The position numbers and the translations under genes are program-made. From Thauera sp. 28 (GTDB taxonomy: Bacteria; Pseudomonadota; Gammaproteobacteria; Burkholderiales; Rhodocyclaceae), in the NCBI RefSeq assembly GCF_000310145.2, contig NZ_AMXA01000002.1, forward strand, positions 1 through 64,000: 64,000 nt of DNA, given 5' to 3'. The notes beneath the pieces were generated by a model, which was given only the letters and a program-made list of their open reading frames with translations, made no database searches and had not been told where the DNA came from. Positions 45,004 to 53,126 of this stretch are shown one piece after another. Position 1 is the stretch's first letter, and each line of letters starts with the position of its first letter.

Positions 45004-46803
45004 ATGCAGCAATACCGCGTGATAACGCTCGAACGCAGAGACGATGCCGCGCGCACCGTTGAAGCGAGTCTGTCGAGCGAAACGCCAGTGACAAGGCCGG
45101 GCCTGGGAAACGAGATCCTCGTGCACACACCTTCGGCCGTCGACCTGTCGCGCTGTCCGCTACCACTCCTCACGTCGCACGACTCAAGCAGCACGCCCGT
45201 AGGGATCATCGAGAACGTTCACCTATCCGGTGGGAAGCTTCGCGGTGTCCTGCGTTTTGGTGGCGGGTCGCGCGCCCTTGATGCCTGGGAAGACGTGAAA
45301 GCAGGCGTACTGCGCAGCATCAGCATCGGCTATCAAATCCTCGAAGGCAAACAGGATGGTGATGACTACCGCGTCACCCGTTGGATGCCATATGAGGCCT
45401 CTCTCGTTAGCGTGCCCGCTGACCCGACCGTTGGCATTGGCCGCAGCTTCAAAGGAACTCCCATCATGAACGATTATGAAGTCCAAGAATCGCGCGACCA
45501 GGTGTCGCGCTCTCAGCGCCGTGCGGCGAACCGATCGAGCGCCGAGACCATGGAGGCGATGATCGAGATCAACGCCATCGCCCAGCAGTTCAACATCCCC
45601 CACCACGATGTCAGTGACTTCTGTCAAAGCCAAGGCGCCAACCTCGACGCCTTCCGTCAGTTCGCCCTCTCGCGCATTCGTGACAATGGACGTATCCGAG
45701 TGGCAGAGTCGAGTGAGATCGGCCTGAGCCCGCGCGAGGTGGAGAAGTACAGCTTCCGCCGTGCGATCCTCGCCCAAGCGGATGCGAAGTATCGCAACGA
45801 AGCCGGCCTCGAGCTCGAAGCCTCACGCGCTGTTGCACAGAAACTCGGCCGTGAGCCGAGCGGGCTCTTCATCCCGCAGGAGCTTCTGACCGCTCAACGC
45901 ACGATGGCGGTCGGGTACGCCTCCCAAGGGCAAGCACTGCGCCCGGTCGAACACATGGGGGGCAGCTTCATTGACGTGCTGCGCGAGAACAGCGTCGTCA
46001 TCGCTGCAGGAGCGACGGAACTGAAGGGGCTTCACGGCGACGTTGCCATTCCGAGGAAGAGCGGCAGCACCGCTCCGTTCTGGGTGGATGAACAAGAGTT
46101 CATCACCCAGAGTGCCATGACGCTCTCGCAAGTGGAGATGAGCCCACACACGTGCGCTGCCCACGCCCGCTACACACGCCGGCTGCTGCTTCAGTCGTCA
46201 CCCGATATCGAGCTGCTGCTCAAGCGCGACATTGCGGAAGAGATCGCCGAGGCGGTGGACAAAGCAGCGATCAACGGCACCGGGGGTAGCAAGCAGCCCA
46301 CGGGGATTCTGAACACGGTAGGCGTGTCGTCAGTCGCCGTCGGGACGAACGGCGGCCTGATCACCTGGGATCACCTCCTGCAATTGGAAGAGGCCTTGTG
46401 GCTGGGTAATGCCGTTACCGAGACCTGCGTCTATGTCACGTCTCACGCCCTGCGTCGGAAGATGAAGGGCACGCTGAAGGTGCCGGGTGATGCGGGCGCC
46501 GGCTTCCTTTGGGAGAACGGTCGCAAACCTGGAGAAGGCATCGTCAACGGCTATCTTGGCCTCGCCTCGAACAACGCGCCCAGCACGCTGACGAAGGGTA
46601 GTGGGACCGGGCTTTCCGCGATGATCTTCGGCCGCTGGTCTGACCTCATCCTGGGGCAGTGGGGTGGCCTGGACATCATTGTCGACCCCTACACCAACGC
46701 ACAAAACGGCGTGATTGCGGTAACTGCCGCGCTCGATGTCGACATGGCGATCCGACGTACCGCCAGCTTCGCTGTGACCAAGGACGCCCAAACCACACCC
46801 TGA
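45004..46803 (+). CDS. HK97-type prohead protease fused to major capsid protein
   Basis: A 599-residue fusion. Residues 1-150 are an S78-family prohead protease with His59 (LLTSHD), Ser107 (RSISIGY) and Glu131 (PYEASLVSVPADP) at catalytic positions. Residues about 165-300 form a helical delta/scaffold-like region, and 300-595 the HK97-fold capsid domain, including GGSFIDVLRENSVV, IPRKSG, a long helix VEMSPHTCAAHARYTRRLL and GTGGSKQPTGIL, NAVTETCVYVTSHALRRKM. AAAGGA precedes the ATG; the upstream open extension is non-coding. It would assemble and mature a prohead without separate genes. No portal is encoded beside it. Confidence 0.9.
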   Translation: MQQYRVITLERRDDAARTVEASLSSETPVTRPGLGNEILVHTPSAVDLSRCPLPLLTSHDSSSTPVGIIENVHLSGGKLRGVLRFGGGSRALDAWEDVKAGVLRSISIGYQILEGKQDGDDYRVTRWMPYEASLVSVPADPTVGIGRSFKGTPIMNDYEVQESRDQVSRSQRRAANRSSAETMEAMIEINAIAQQFNIPHHDVSDFCQSQGANLDAFRQFALSRIRDNGRIRVAESSEIGLSPREVEKYSFRRAILAQADAKYRNEAGLELEASRAVAQKLGREPSGLFIPQELLTAQRTMAVGYASQGQALRPVEHMGGSFIDVLRENSVVIAAGATELKGLHGDVAIPRKSGSTAPFWVDEQEFITQSAMTLSQVEMSPHTCAAHARYTRRLLLQSSPDIELLLKRDIAEEIAEAVDKAAINGTGGSKQPTGILNTVGVSSVAVGTNGGLITWDHLLQLEEALWLGNAVTETCVYVTSHALRRKMKGTLKVPGDAGAGFLWENGRKPGEGIVNGYLGLASNNAPSTLTKGSGTGLSAMIFGRWSDLILGQWGGLDIIVDPYTNAQNGVIAVTAALDVDMAIRRTASFAVTKDAQTTP

Positions 46804-46827
46804 CCTTCGCTCCGGCGCGCGTGAGGA

Positions 46828-46890
46828 GCGGATCATAGCGCGCGTTCGTTCCCCGGCTTGTGTCCGGGAAGAGGTGTCCCTATGATCCGC
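46828..46890. repeat. Nested inverted repeats after the capsid gene
   Basis: GCGGATCATAG (46828-46838) is perfectly complementary to CTATGATCCGC (46880-46890). Inside is a smaller CCCGG (46852-46856)/CCGGG (46864-46868) hairpin. It lies 25 bp after the capsid stop in a 182-bp gap and may be a terminator without T-run, a regulatory structure or a packaging signal. Confidence 0.45.
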
Positions 46891-46985
46891 ACCCCGCCGA
46901 AAGGCACGACACCAGAGGGGGCGCTCGATAGGCCGAGTGGATAAGGTGTCACCCCATCGAATGGGCAACATCTGAGGATTCAACA

Positions 46986-47873
46986 GTGGCAGCCCCTCTT
47001 CTTCTTGGCGGCATTATCCGTGCAGCGGCATCGACCGTGATCCGCGCAGGCGTTCAGATGGCGGCCCGCGCTGCTGTCCGCAGTGTCTTGGACAGAGGCG
47101 GGAAGCTGAACCTGCGCATTCTGTTCGAACACAACGAGGCTGAGGTTCTTAAGGACCTACGGGACATATCAGCCCGACATATGGCATATGCACTACCTCA
47201 AACCCTGAACGAGATCGGCAAAGACGTAAAGCACGAGCTCAAAGACAGGCTACCAGGCGTGTTTGACGGCGTCTCACCGTTCATTCAGAACTCACCGTTC
47301 AGCACGTTCGCGCCCCTGAATACGTTCGCAAGCCCGCACATCTGGGCGGGAATCCGGGATCTCAATCGAGGGCGCGTCGCGCCGGCCGCCTATGTGCGAG
47401 AACACTTTGCGGGAGGAGCACGCGGTTACAAGCCGATGGAGCGCGTGATGCAGGCCATGGGAGTTCTTCCGGCCGGCTGGCATGCTGTACCAGGCACAGG
47501 GATGAAACTGGACCGCCTTGGCAACCCCAGCAGACGCCAAGTAGCAGAGGTGCTTGGCGCACTCAAGAGCGGTATGCAAGTCGCGAGCGGAAGAGGCGCG
47601 AGAGCTACACAGACACGCTACTTCTTCAAAGCGCCTGGCAACTCCGATGGCCGGGCAGCGCACCTTGCCCCCGGCATCTGGAAATCCGAGAAGGGCATGC
47701 GTGGTTCAACGCTCGAACCGATGTTTCTTTTCGTTGACTCAGCAGAGTACAAAAAGGTGATCGACCTGCCGGCGATGGCGGGCCGCATCGTAGACCAGCG
47801 ATTCCCCGTACTCTTGGCCGCGGCCGTGGAAAGGGCAAAGACGAAATATCCGCCGCGGTCCGGTTCGCGGTAG
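46986..47873 (+). CDS. Phage morphogenesis-like protein of unknown function
   Basis: A 295-residue protein starting with GTG and with GAGGA upstream. Residues 1-35 are hydrophobic and Ala-rich. The central block, FAGGARGYKPMERVMQAMGVLPAGWHAVPGTGMKLDRLGNPSRRQVAEVL, has the GG-R--K--E------LP-G---VPG---KLD--GN-SR-Q pattern seen in a common group of unannotated tail- or neck-region phage proteins. With the capsid gene it forms the structural module of the element. The exact virion role is unknown. Confidence 0.6.
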   Translation: MAAPLLLGGIIRAAASTVIRAGVQMAARAAVRSVLDRGGKLNLRILFEHNEAEVLKDLRDISARHMAYALPQTLNEIGKDVKHELKDRLPGVFDGVSPFIQNSPFSTFAPLNTFASPHIWAGIRDLNRGRVAPAAYVREHFAGGARGYKPMERVMQAMGVLPAGWHAVPGTGMKLDRLGNPSRRQVAEVLGALKSGMQVASGRGARATQTRYFFKAPGNSDGRAAHLAPGIWKSEKGMRGSTLEPMFLFVDSAEYKKVIDLPAMAGRIVDQRFPVLLAAAVERAKTKYPPRSGSR

Positions 47874-47936
47874 GCCCTCGCCAGCGCAGAGTGGCAAGTT
47901 GCCCACTTTGGGGCGTCTAGCAAACCAGCAGAATTG

Positions 47937-47953
47937 GTACACCTGAAGTACAC
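47937..47953. promoter_or_regulatory. Right-end GTACAC pair, candidate integrase site
   Basis: GTACAC at 47937-47942 and 47948-47953 repeats, with the same 11-bp period and a shared GTACACC-N5-GTACAC layout, the pair at 39243-39259 near the integrase. It lies 57-73 bp inside attR. Confidence 0.5.
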
Positions 47954-47965
47954 AGGCACCTAAAA

Positions 47966-47994
47966 GCAAAAAGGCCAACCCCAAAGAATTGACC
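47966..47994 (-). terminator. Terminator of tRNA-Thr carried at the right end of the element
   Basis: On the minus strand, GGTCAA and TTGGCC form a stem with a T-rich tail (TTTTTGC). It lies just downstream of the reconstituted tRNA-Thr and replaces the host terminator displaced to 39031. Confidence 0.6.
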
Positions 47995-48009
47995 TAAGTG
48001 CTTGAATTT

Positions 48010-48058
48010 ACTGGTGCCGGTGAGAGGAGTCGAACCCCCGACCTTCGCATTACGAATG
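48010..48058. repeat. attR: 49-bp direct repeat within tRNA-Thr
   Basis: Identical to 39074-39122. It covers the 3' half of the intact tRNA-Thr gene, which is therefore restored by the element end after insertion. Confidence 0.93.
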
Positions 48059-48087
48059 CGCTGCTCTACCAACTGAGCTACACCGGC
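48012..48087 (-). tRNA. tRNA-Thr (anticodon CGU)
   Basis: A 76-nt gene including an encoded CCA. The acceptor stem GCCGGTG/CACCGGC, D-arm AGCTCAGTTGGTAGAGC, anticodon loop TTCGTAA with CGT anticodon for ACG codons, and T-arm GGTTCGACTCC are all present. Upstream on the minus strand is a good promoter: TTGCCG (48127-48122), 17-bp spacer, TATGAT (48104-48099). The 3' half is the attachment site of the integrated element. Confidence 0.97.
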
Positions 48088-48407
48088 TAAGGGCGCGCAT
48101 CATACAACAGGCCCCACACAACGGCAACCATGCGCTAGCGATCGCGTCGCACCGAACGGTCCGGCATGGGATGCCCCGCCGGAAGACGCGCGTCAATACA
48201 AAAAACTTTTGGCCGCATCTTCTGTTTATATCGGGAGTCGACTAAACTTCGCGGCAATTCGGGGCGGAGGAGACAGCCCGAACCAGAACGCGGCGCCGCG
48301 GGGCATCTGACTCCGCGGCAGCTCGCGCAACACCACGGGCCCACCCCACGCTGTCGCAGCGCCACCGCCGCACTGCACCTCGCAGCCTGCCCTCCAAGAC
48401 GCCCCTC
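48088..48407. promoter_or_regulatory. Intergenic region between tRNA-Thr and the TauE/SafE gene
   Basis: A 320-bp gap. Its left part holds the tRNA-Thr promoter on the minus strand (-35 at 48122-48127, -10 at 48099-48104). An AT-rich patch around 48197-48233 with TATATC may be a rightward promoter for the permease gene. Nothing else is recognisable. Confidence 0.55.
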
Positions 48408-49190
48408 ATGCTCGGCCTCGACTTCCTTGACATCGTCCTCATCGGCGTTGCCGCGTTTGCAGCCGGCGCAGTCAACTCCGTTGCAGGCGGCGGTACATTC
48501 TTCTCCTTTCCTGCACTGCTTGCCGTCGGCGTGCCACCCGTAATGGCCAACGCCAGCAACTCGGTCTCGCTATGGCCGGGCAGCCTGGCCGGCGCCTGGG
48601 CCTTCCGTCGCGAACTCAAGCGCTTCTCCAGGAGCCTGCCGGCACTGTCCGTGGTTGCCTTCTTGGGTGGTATCGGCGGCGGGCTGCTGCTGTTGCAGAC
48701 CTCGAATGCGGCCTTCTCCGCGCTCATCCCCTGGCTGTTGCTGCTGGCGACGGTGCTGTTCGCCTTCAGCAGCCAGATCTCAACGCTGGTGCAGAGATGG
48801 AAACCTGCGCCGGCCGGACGAGATGAACGCCACATCGGCCCAGGCGGCTATGTGTTCCAGCTCCTGGTGTCGATCTACGGCGGCTTCTTCGGTGCCGGCA
48901 TGGGCATCCTCATGATCGCCGCGCTCGCCATCCAGGGCTTCAAGGACGTACACGAGATCAACGCGCTGAAGAACTGGCTGTCGGCAATCATCTACAGCGT
49001 CGCGGTCGCAACCTTCGTGCTCGCCAATGCCGTCTCCTGGCCGCACACGGTGATCATGCTGCTCACCGCCACGCTGGGTGGATACTGGGGCGCCACCATG
49101 GCACGCCGGTTGCCGGCAATCTGGCTGCGGCGCTTCATCATCGCCGTCGGTGGCCTGCTCACGCTCTACTACTTCGGCAAGTCGGCCTGA
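48408..49190 (+). CDS. TauE/SafE (TSUP) family permease
   Basis: A 260-residue membrane protein with about eight helices. The N-terminal repeat GVAAFAAGAVNSVAGGGTFFSFPALLAVGVPPVMANASNSVSLWPGS and the internal repeat SIYGGFFGAGMGILMIAALAIQG-KDVHEINALKNWLS are the two TSUP half signatures. The family exports sulfite, sulfoacetate or related anions; soxYZ and fccAB-type genes 10 kb away make a sulfur anion plausible, but specificity is unproved. Confidence 0.9.
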   Translation: MLGLDFLDIVLIGVAAFAAGAVNSVAGGGTFFSFPALLAVGVPPVMANASNSVSLWPGSLAGAWAFRRELKRFSRSLPALSVVAFLGGIGGGLLLLQTSNAAFSALIPWLLLLATVLFAFSSQISTLVQRWKPAPAGRDERHIGPGGYVFQLLVSIYGGFFGAGMGILMIAALAIQGFKDVHEINALKNWLSAIIYSVAVATFVLANAVSWPHTVIMLLTATLGGYWGATMARRLPAIWLRRFIIAVGGLLTLYYFGKSA

Positions 49191-49239
49191 GCGCGATGCA
49201 TTCCCTCCTCGCACCCCTGACCGACAGCGGCCGCAGCAT

Positions 49240-50175
49240 ATGGACCTGCTGACCCAGATCATCCTCCAGGCCGGTCGTTCGGCCGTGGAGCTCGCGCTCT
49301 TCGTGCTGCTGCCGATCATGGTGGTGATGCTGTCGCTGATGCGCATGCTGGAGGCGCGCGGCGCAATCGACTGGGTGGTCGCACGCCTGGCTCCCCTGCT
49401 GCGCCCGGCGGGCTTGACCGGGCTAGGCGTGTTCGCAGCCCTGCAGATCAACTTCGTCAGCTTCGCCGCGCCGGTCGCCACGCTGGCCATGATGGAGGGC
49501 CGTGGGGCCTCCGACCGCCACCTTGCAGCCACACTGGCGATGGTGATGGCCATGGCGCAAGCCAATGTCACCTTCCCGATGGCGGCGATGGGGCTCTCCT
49601 TCGGACCAGCACTGCTGCTGTCCTGCGTCGGCGGCCTGGCGGCCGCGGCGGCGACCTACCATGTCTTCGGGCGCGGTCTTTCGAGCATCGAAGGCCCCCT
49701 AGACGAGACACTGCGCCACCCCGTCGCCGACGACACCAAGGGCGTGCTAGACGTCATCAACCGCGCTGGCGCCGAGGCCTTCAAGATTTCGATCGGCGCC
49801 ATTCCGATGCTGGTCCTCGCCCTCGTGGCCGTGATGGCGCTGCGCGCCAGCGGTGGCATCGATCTGCTGACCAGCCTGCTCACACCGCTGCTGCGCCTGT
49901 TCGATCTCGACCCGGCGCTCATACTGCTCACGCTCACGAAATACATCGCTGGGGGCACGGCGATGATGGGCGTCATGGATGAGATGCTCAAGAGCGGCGG
50001 CACCTCCGTCGCGACCCTGAACGCGAGTGCTGGCTTCCTGATCCACCCCTTCGATGTGGCCGGCGTGGCCGTCCTGATCTCGGCAGGACGCCGGGTGGCG
50101 GCGGTATGGAAGCCTGCCGCGCTCGGCGCAGTCGTCGGCATTGCAGTGCGTACGATCGGCCACGGGCTACTGTAG
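49240..50175 (+). CDS. Nucleoside-recognition (Gate) domain membrane protein
   Basis: A 311-residue membrane protein carrying two nucleoside-recognition/Gate repeats: residues about 18-130 (LPIMVVMLSLMRMLEARGAIDWVVARLAPLLRPAGLTGLG) and 190-300 (GAEAFKISIGAIPMLVLALVAVMALRASGGIDLLTSLLTPLLRL). Relatives include spore-maturation SpmA/B-like and YjiG/H-like proteins in non-sporing bacteria; substrate unknown. The ATG at 49240 was chosen where the first helix starts. Confidence 0.82.
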   Translation: MDLLTQIILQAGRSAVELALFVLLPIMVVMLSLMRMLEARGAIDWVVARLAPLLRPAGLTGLGVFAALQINFVSFAAPVATLAMMEGRGASDRHLAATLAMVMAMAQANVTFPMAAMGLSFGPALLLSCVGGLAAAAATYHVFGRGLSSIEGPLDETLRHPVADDTKGVLDVINRAGAEAFKISIGAIPMLVLALVAVMALRASGGIDLLTSLLTPLLRLFDLDPALILLTLTKYIAGGTAMMGVMDEMLKSGGTSVATLNASAGFLIHPFDVAGVAVLISAGRRVAAVWKPAALGAVVGIAVRTIGHGLL

Positions 50176-50233
50176 TAGGCTTGGGCGTTACACCGACGCC
50201 CGCCCCCTCGCAGCCCACTCGACAGTCACCACG

Positions 50234-50599
50234 ATGATCGCCGCCCTGACCCTGCTTCTCGTCTTCCAGCTCGCCGGCGAAGTCATCGCCCGCGGCTTTG
50301 CGCTGCCGATTCCCGGACCGGTGATCGGCATGGCGCTGCTCTTTCTCGTGCTCATGCTGCGCGGCGGCCCGGGCGACGACCTGCGCCAGACCGCCGGCAC
50401 CCTGCTGCAGCACCTGTCGCTGCTGTTCGTGCCCGCGGGCACAGGCATCGTGCTCTACGGCGATCGCATCGCCGCCGAATGGCTGCCCCTGCTGGTCGCA
50501 CTCTTCCTCAGCACCTTCCTCGCCATCGCGGTGACCGCGCTCGTGCTCAAGGCGCTCACTCGCAACCGCGCACGCACGGCCGCGGAGCGCGAACAATGA
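50234..50599 (+). CDS. lrgA: CidA/LrgA family holin-like protein
   Basis: A 121-residue protein with four helices: LLLVFQLAGEVIARGFALPIPGPVIGMALLFLVLML and LSLLFVPAGTGIVLY are the CidA/LrgA signature. These proteins modulate murein hydrolase activity or carry small organic acids such as pyruvate. The ATG at 50234 is followed by the family start; the gene overlaps lrgB by 4 bp. Confidence 0.9.
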   Translation: MIAALTLLLVFQLAGEVIARGFALPIPGPVIGMALLFLVLMLRGGPGDDLRQTAGTLLQHLSLLFVPAGTGIVLYGDRIAAEWLPLLVALFLSTFLAIAVTALVLKALTRNRARTAAEREQ

Positions 50600-51330
50600 G
50601 TCCGGACCTCGAGGAAATCTGGGTCTACCTGTCGGCGACACCGCTGCTTGGTCTCACGCTGACCCTGCTCGCCTACCAGGCCGCCTTCTGGATCTACAAA
50701 CGCGCGGGCTTTCATCCGGTCGCCAACCCTGTGCTGATCAGCGTGGCCATCCTTGCCACCCTGCTGCTCGCCACCGGCACGCCCTACCAAACCTATTTCG
50801 ATGGTGCCCAGTTCGTGCACTTCCTGCTCGGGCCGGCGACGGTCGCGCTTGCGATTCCGCTCTACGCACAATGGCCGCGGCTCAAGGCCATGGCGGGCCC
50901 ACTCCTGATCGCGCTGGTCGCGGGCTCGCTCACCGCAGCACTGTCGGCTTGGGGCATCGGCGCCCTGCTCGGCGCCAGCCGCGAGTCACTGATGTCGCTC
51001 GCGCCCAAGAGCGTCACCACGCCGATCGCGATGGGCGTGGCCGAGCGTATTGGCGGCCTGCCCTCGCTCACGGCGGTGCTGGTCATCAGCGCCGGCATCA
51101 TCGGCGCAGTGTTCGGGCGCGCCATCCTGCGCCGACTGCATGTCGGCGACCATGCCGTGCATGGCTTCGCGATCGGCATTGCCTCGCATGGCATCGGCAC
51201 CGCGCGCGCCTTCCAGGTCAGTGAGCAGGCGGGCGCCTTCGCCGCACTCGCGATGGGACTGAACGGTCTCATCACCGCGCTGTCCCTGCCATGGATCATG
51301 CCCTGGGTGGAGCGCCTGTTCGCAGGTTGA
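50596..51330 (+). CDS. lrgB: CidB/LrgB family protein
   Basis: A 244-residue membrane protein of the LrgB family. Diagnostic segments are FLLGPATVALAIPLYAQWPRLK (about 77-98), SLAPKSVTTPIAMGVAERIGGLPSLTAVLVI (about 135-165) and GIASHGIGTARAF (about 195-207). It is translationally coupled to lrgA (ATGA overlap) and forms the partner subunit. Confidence 0.93.
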   Translation: MSPDLEEIWVYLSATPLLGLTLTLLAYQAAFWIYKRAGFHPVANPVLISVAILATLLLATGTPYQTYFDGAQFVHFLLGPATVALAIPLYAQWPRLKAMAGPLLIALVAGSLTAALSAWGIGALLGASRESLMSLAPKSVTTPIAMGVAERIGGLPSLTAVLVISAGIIGAVFGRAILRRLHVGDHAVHGFAIGIASHGIGTARAFQVSEQAGAFAALAMGLNGLITALSLPWIMPWVERLFAG

Positions 51331-51363
51331 CGGCCCCCTCGGCAAAGCTTCGCCGCCACCTCC

Positions 51364-53019
51364 ATGAACCGACCCGACGACAAGGCCGACAGAGTGCTGC
51401 ACGCCATCTACCGCTGGATCGACCGTAACCTGCTCGAACTCGGCCGCGAAATGCGGCTGTCCTACCTGCCGCCGCTGATGGTGTATTGTGCGGCCGGCAT
51501 CTCGGGACTCACCGGCATCGTCGGCACCTTCTTCGTCAAGGACTACCTCGGCCTGTCGGCCGCCTTCCTTGCCGCGCTGGGGTTCTGGGCCGGCATTCCG
51601 TGGGCGCTCAAGATGCCGATCGGCCATCTGGTCGACCTGCTGTGGCGCTACAAGGCCGGCCTCGTCTATCTCGGCGCCAGCCTGATCGCCGCCAGCCTTT
51701 TCATCATGATCGGACTGATCGGCAACCCCGACACGATGCGCGCGATCATGCCCGCCGAAGCCTGGTTCGTGCTGTCGGTGCTGCTCGCTCCTGTCGGTTA
51801 CGTGATGCAGGACGCCGTTGCCGACGCGATGACGGTGGAGGCCGTTCCCCAGGTGGACGCCCACGGCCAGCCGCTCGACGAGGCGACCGTACGCCTGATG
51901 CACACCACCATGCAAACCCTGGGCCGGGTGGCCATCATCGGCGGCAGCGTGATGGTGTCGCTCGCCAACGTGGTGCTGTTCAAGGGCGCAGACGCACTGC
52001 CCGAGGCCGAGAAGGTCGCGATCTACCTGCACATCTACGAACTGGCGCTACTTATTCCGCTGCTGTCGGTCAGCGGCGTGCTGCTCGCCGGCTGGCTCAA
52101 GCGCCGCGAGGCGCGCCGCCTGGCTGCGCTCGGCCGTGACCGCGCCGAGATCGACCGCCTGCTGCACGAGCCCCAGGAACGCACAACCCCCAACTGGTGG
52201 ATCCTGGGCGGCAGCGCGGTGTTCGTCGCGCTCACGCTCAGCGTCGGCCTGTCGGGCATGCCTTACGGCCAGGAGATCATCTTCGCAGGCTCGTTCACCG
52301 TCATCGCAGTGATGATGGGCCGGCTGCTGCGCGAACTCACGCCCACTGCGCGCAACACCCTGCTCGGCACCGCCATCATCATCTTCGTGTTCCGCGCCAT
52401 CCCCACTCCCGGCGCGGGGTCGACGTGGTGGATGATCGACGAACTCGGCTTCGACCAGTCCTTCCTCGCCAAACTGGCGCTGATCGCCAGCAGCCTGACC
52501 CTGCTCGGCCTGTTCCTGTTCCGGCGTTTCATGGCCGAGCGCTCGATCGTCTACATCGTCGTCTTCCTGACGCTCGCCACCACAGTGCTGTCACTGCCGA
52601 TCATCGGCATGTACCACGGCCTGCACGAATGAACCGCGGCACGCACGGGCGGTATCGTCGATGCGCGCTTCATCGCCGTCATCGACACGGCGCTCGAATC
52701 GCCGCTCGGCCAGATCTCGATGGTGCCGATGCTGGCGTGGATCGCCAACTCCGCTCCGGCGCACCTGAAGGCCACCTTCTTCGCGGTGATGAGCTCCTTC
52801 GCCAACCTTGCGCTGTCGGCCTCGCAACTTGGCACCAAATACCTCAATCAGCTCTACACGGTAACCCGCGAGGTGCGCGACGACTCGACTGGTGCAATCA
52901 CGATACCCGCCGACTACAGCGAACTCGGCATGCTGCTGGTCACGGTCACGGCGCTCGGTCTGCTGCTGCCGCTGGTCGCGATCGGCCTCACGCGGAGCGC
53001 CGGCCTGCGCAGCGCGTGA
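51364..53019 (+). pseudogene. MFS (folate/biopterin-like) transporter interrupted by in-frame TGA
   Basis: A 551-codon frame with one internal stop, TGA at 52630-52632 after residue 422 (YHGLHE). Before it are about ten helices with FFVKDYLGLSAAFLAALGFWAGIPWALKMPIGHLVDLLWRYK and GYVMQDAVADAMTVEAVP, matching FBT/BT1-type MFS proteins. After it, in the same frame, comes IVDARFIAVIDTALESPLGQISMVPMLAWIANSAPAHLKATFFAVMSSFANLALSASQLGTKYLNQL, clearly the rest of the same transporter. A TGG to TGA change would explain it. Either a pseudogene, a truncated protein, or a sequencing error. Confidence 0.8.
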
Positions 53020-53126
53020 GGCCGCAGCGGCAGGCCGGGCGCCTGCATGCATGTTGACCTTGCGCATTGCCTTCCAGCGCCCGCGGGCGGACACTTGAGG
53101 CCATTCAACCCCAAGGGAGGCGAAAC

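Larger units (their letters stand above)
39074..48058. mobile_element. Integrated phage satellite or reduced prophage in tRNA-Thr
   Basis: An 8.9-kb element lies between two identical 49-bp repeats (39074-39122 and 48010-48058) consisting of the 3' part of tRNA-Thr from the anticodon stem. Gene content in order: tyrosine integrase, three small unknown proteins, AlpA-like regulator, unknown protein, SF3-type helicase, unknown protein, small-terminase-like HTH protein, protease-capsid fusion and a morphogenesis-like protein. All are on the plus strand. Portal, large terminase, tail and lysis genes are absent. That combination resembles capsid-encoding phage-inducible islands more than an intact prophage; decay of a larger prophage is the alternative. 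Confidence 0.88.

Noticed and set aside
52630..52670. Selenocysteine decoding at the in-frame TGA
   Set aside because: No convincing SECIS hairpin at the right distance, and transporters of this family are not selenoproteins; a nonsense change from Trp is simpler.
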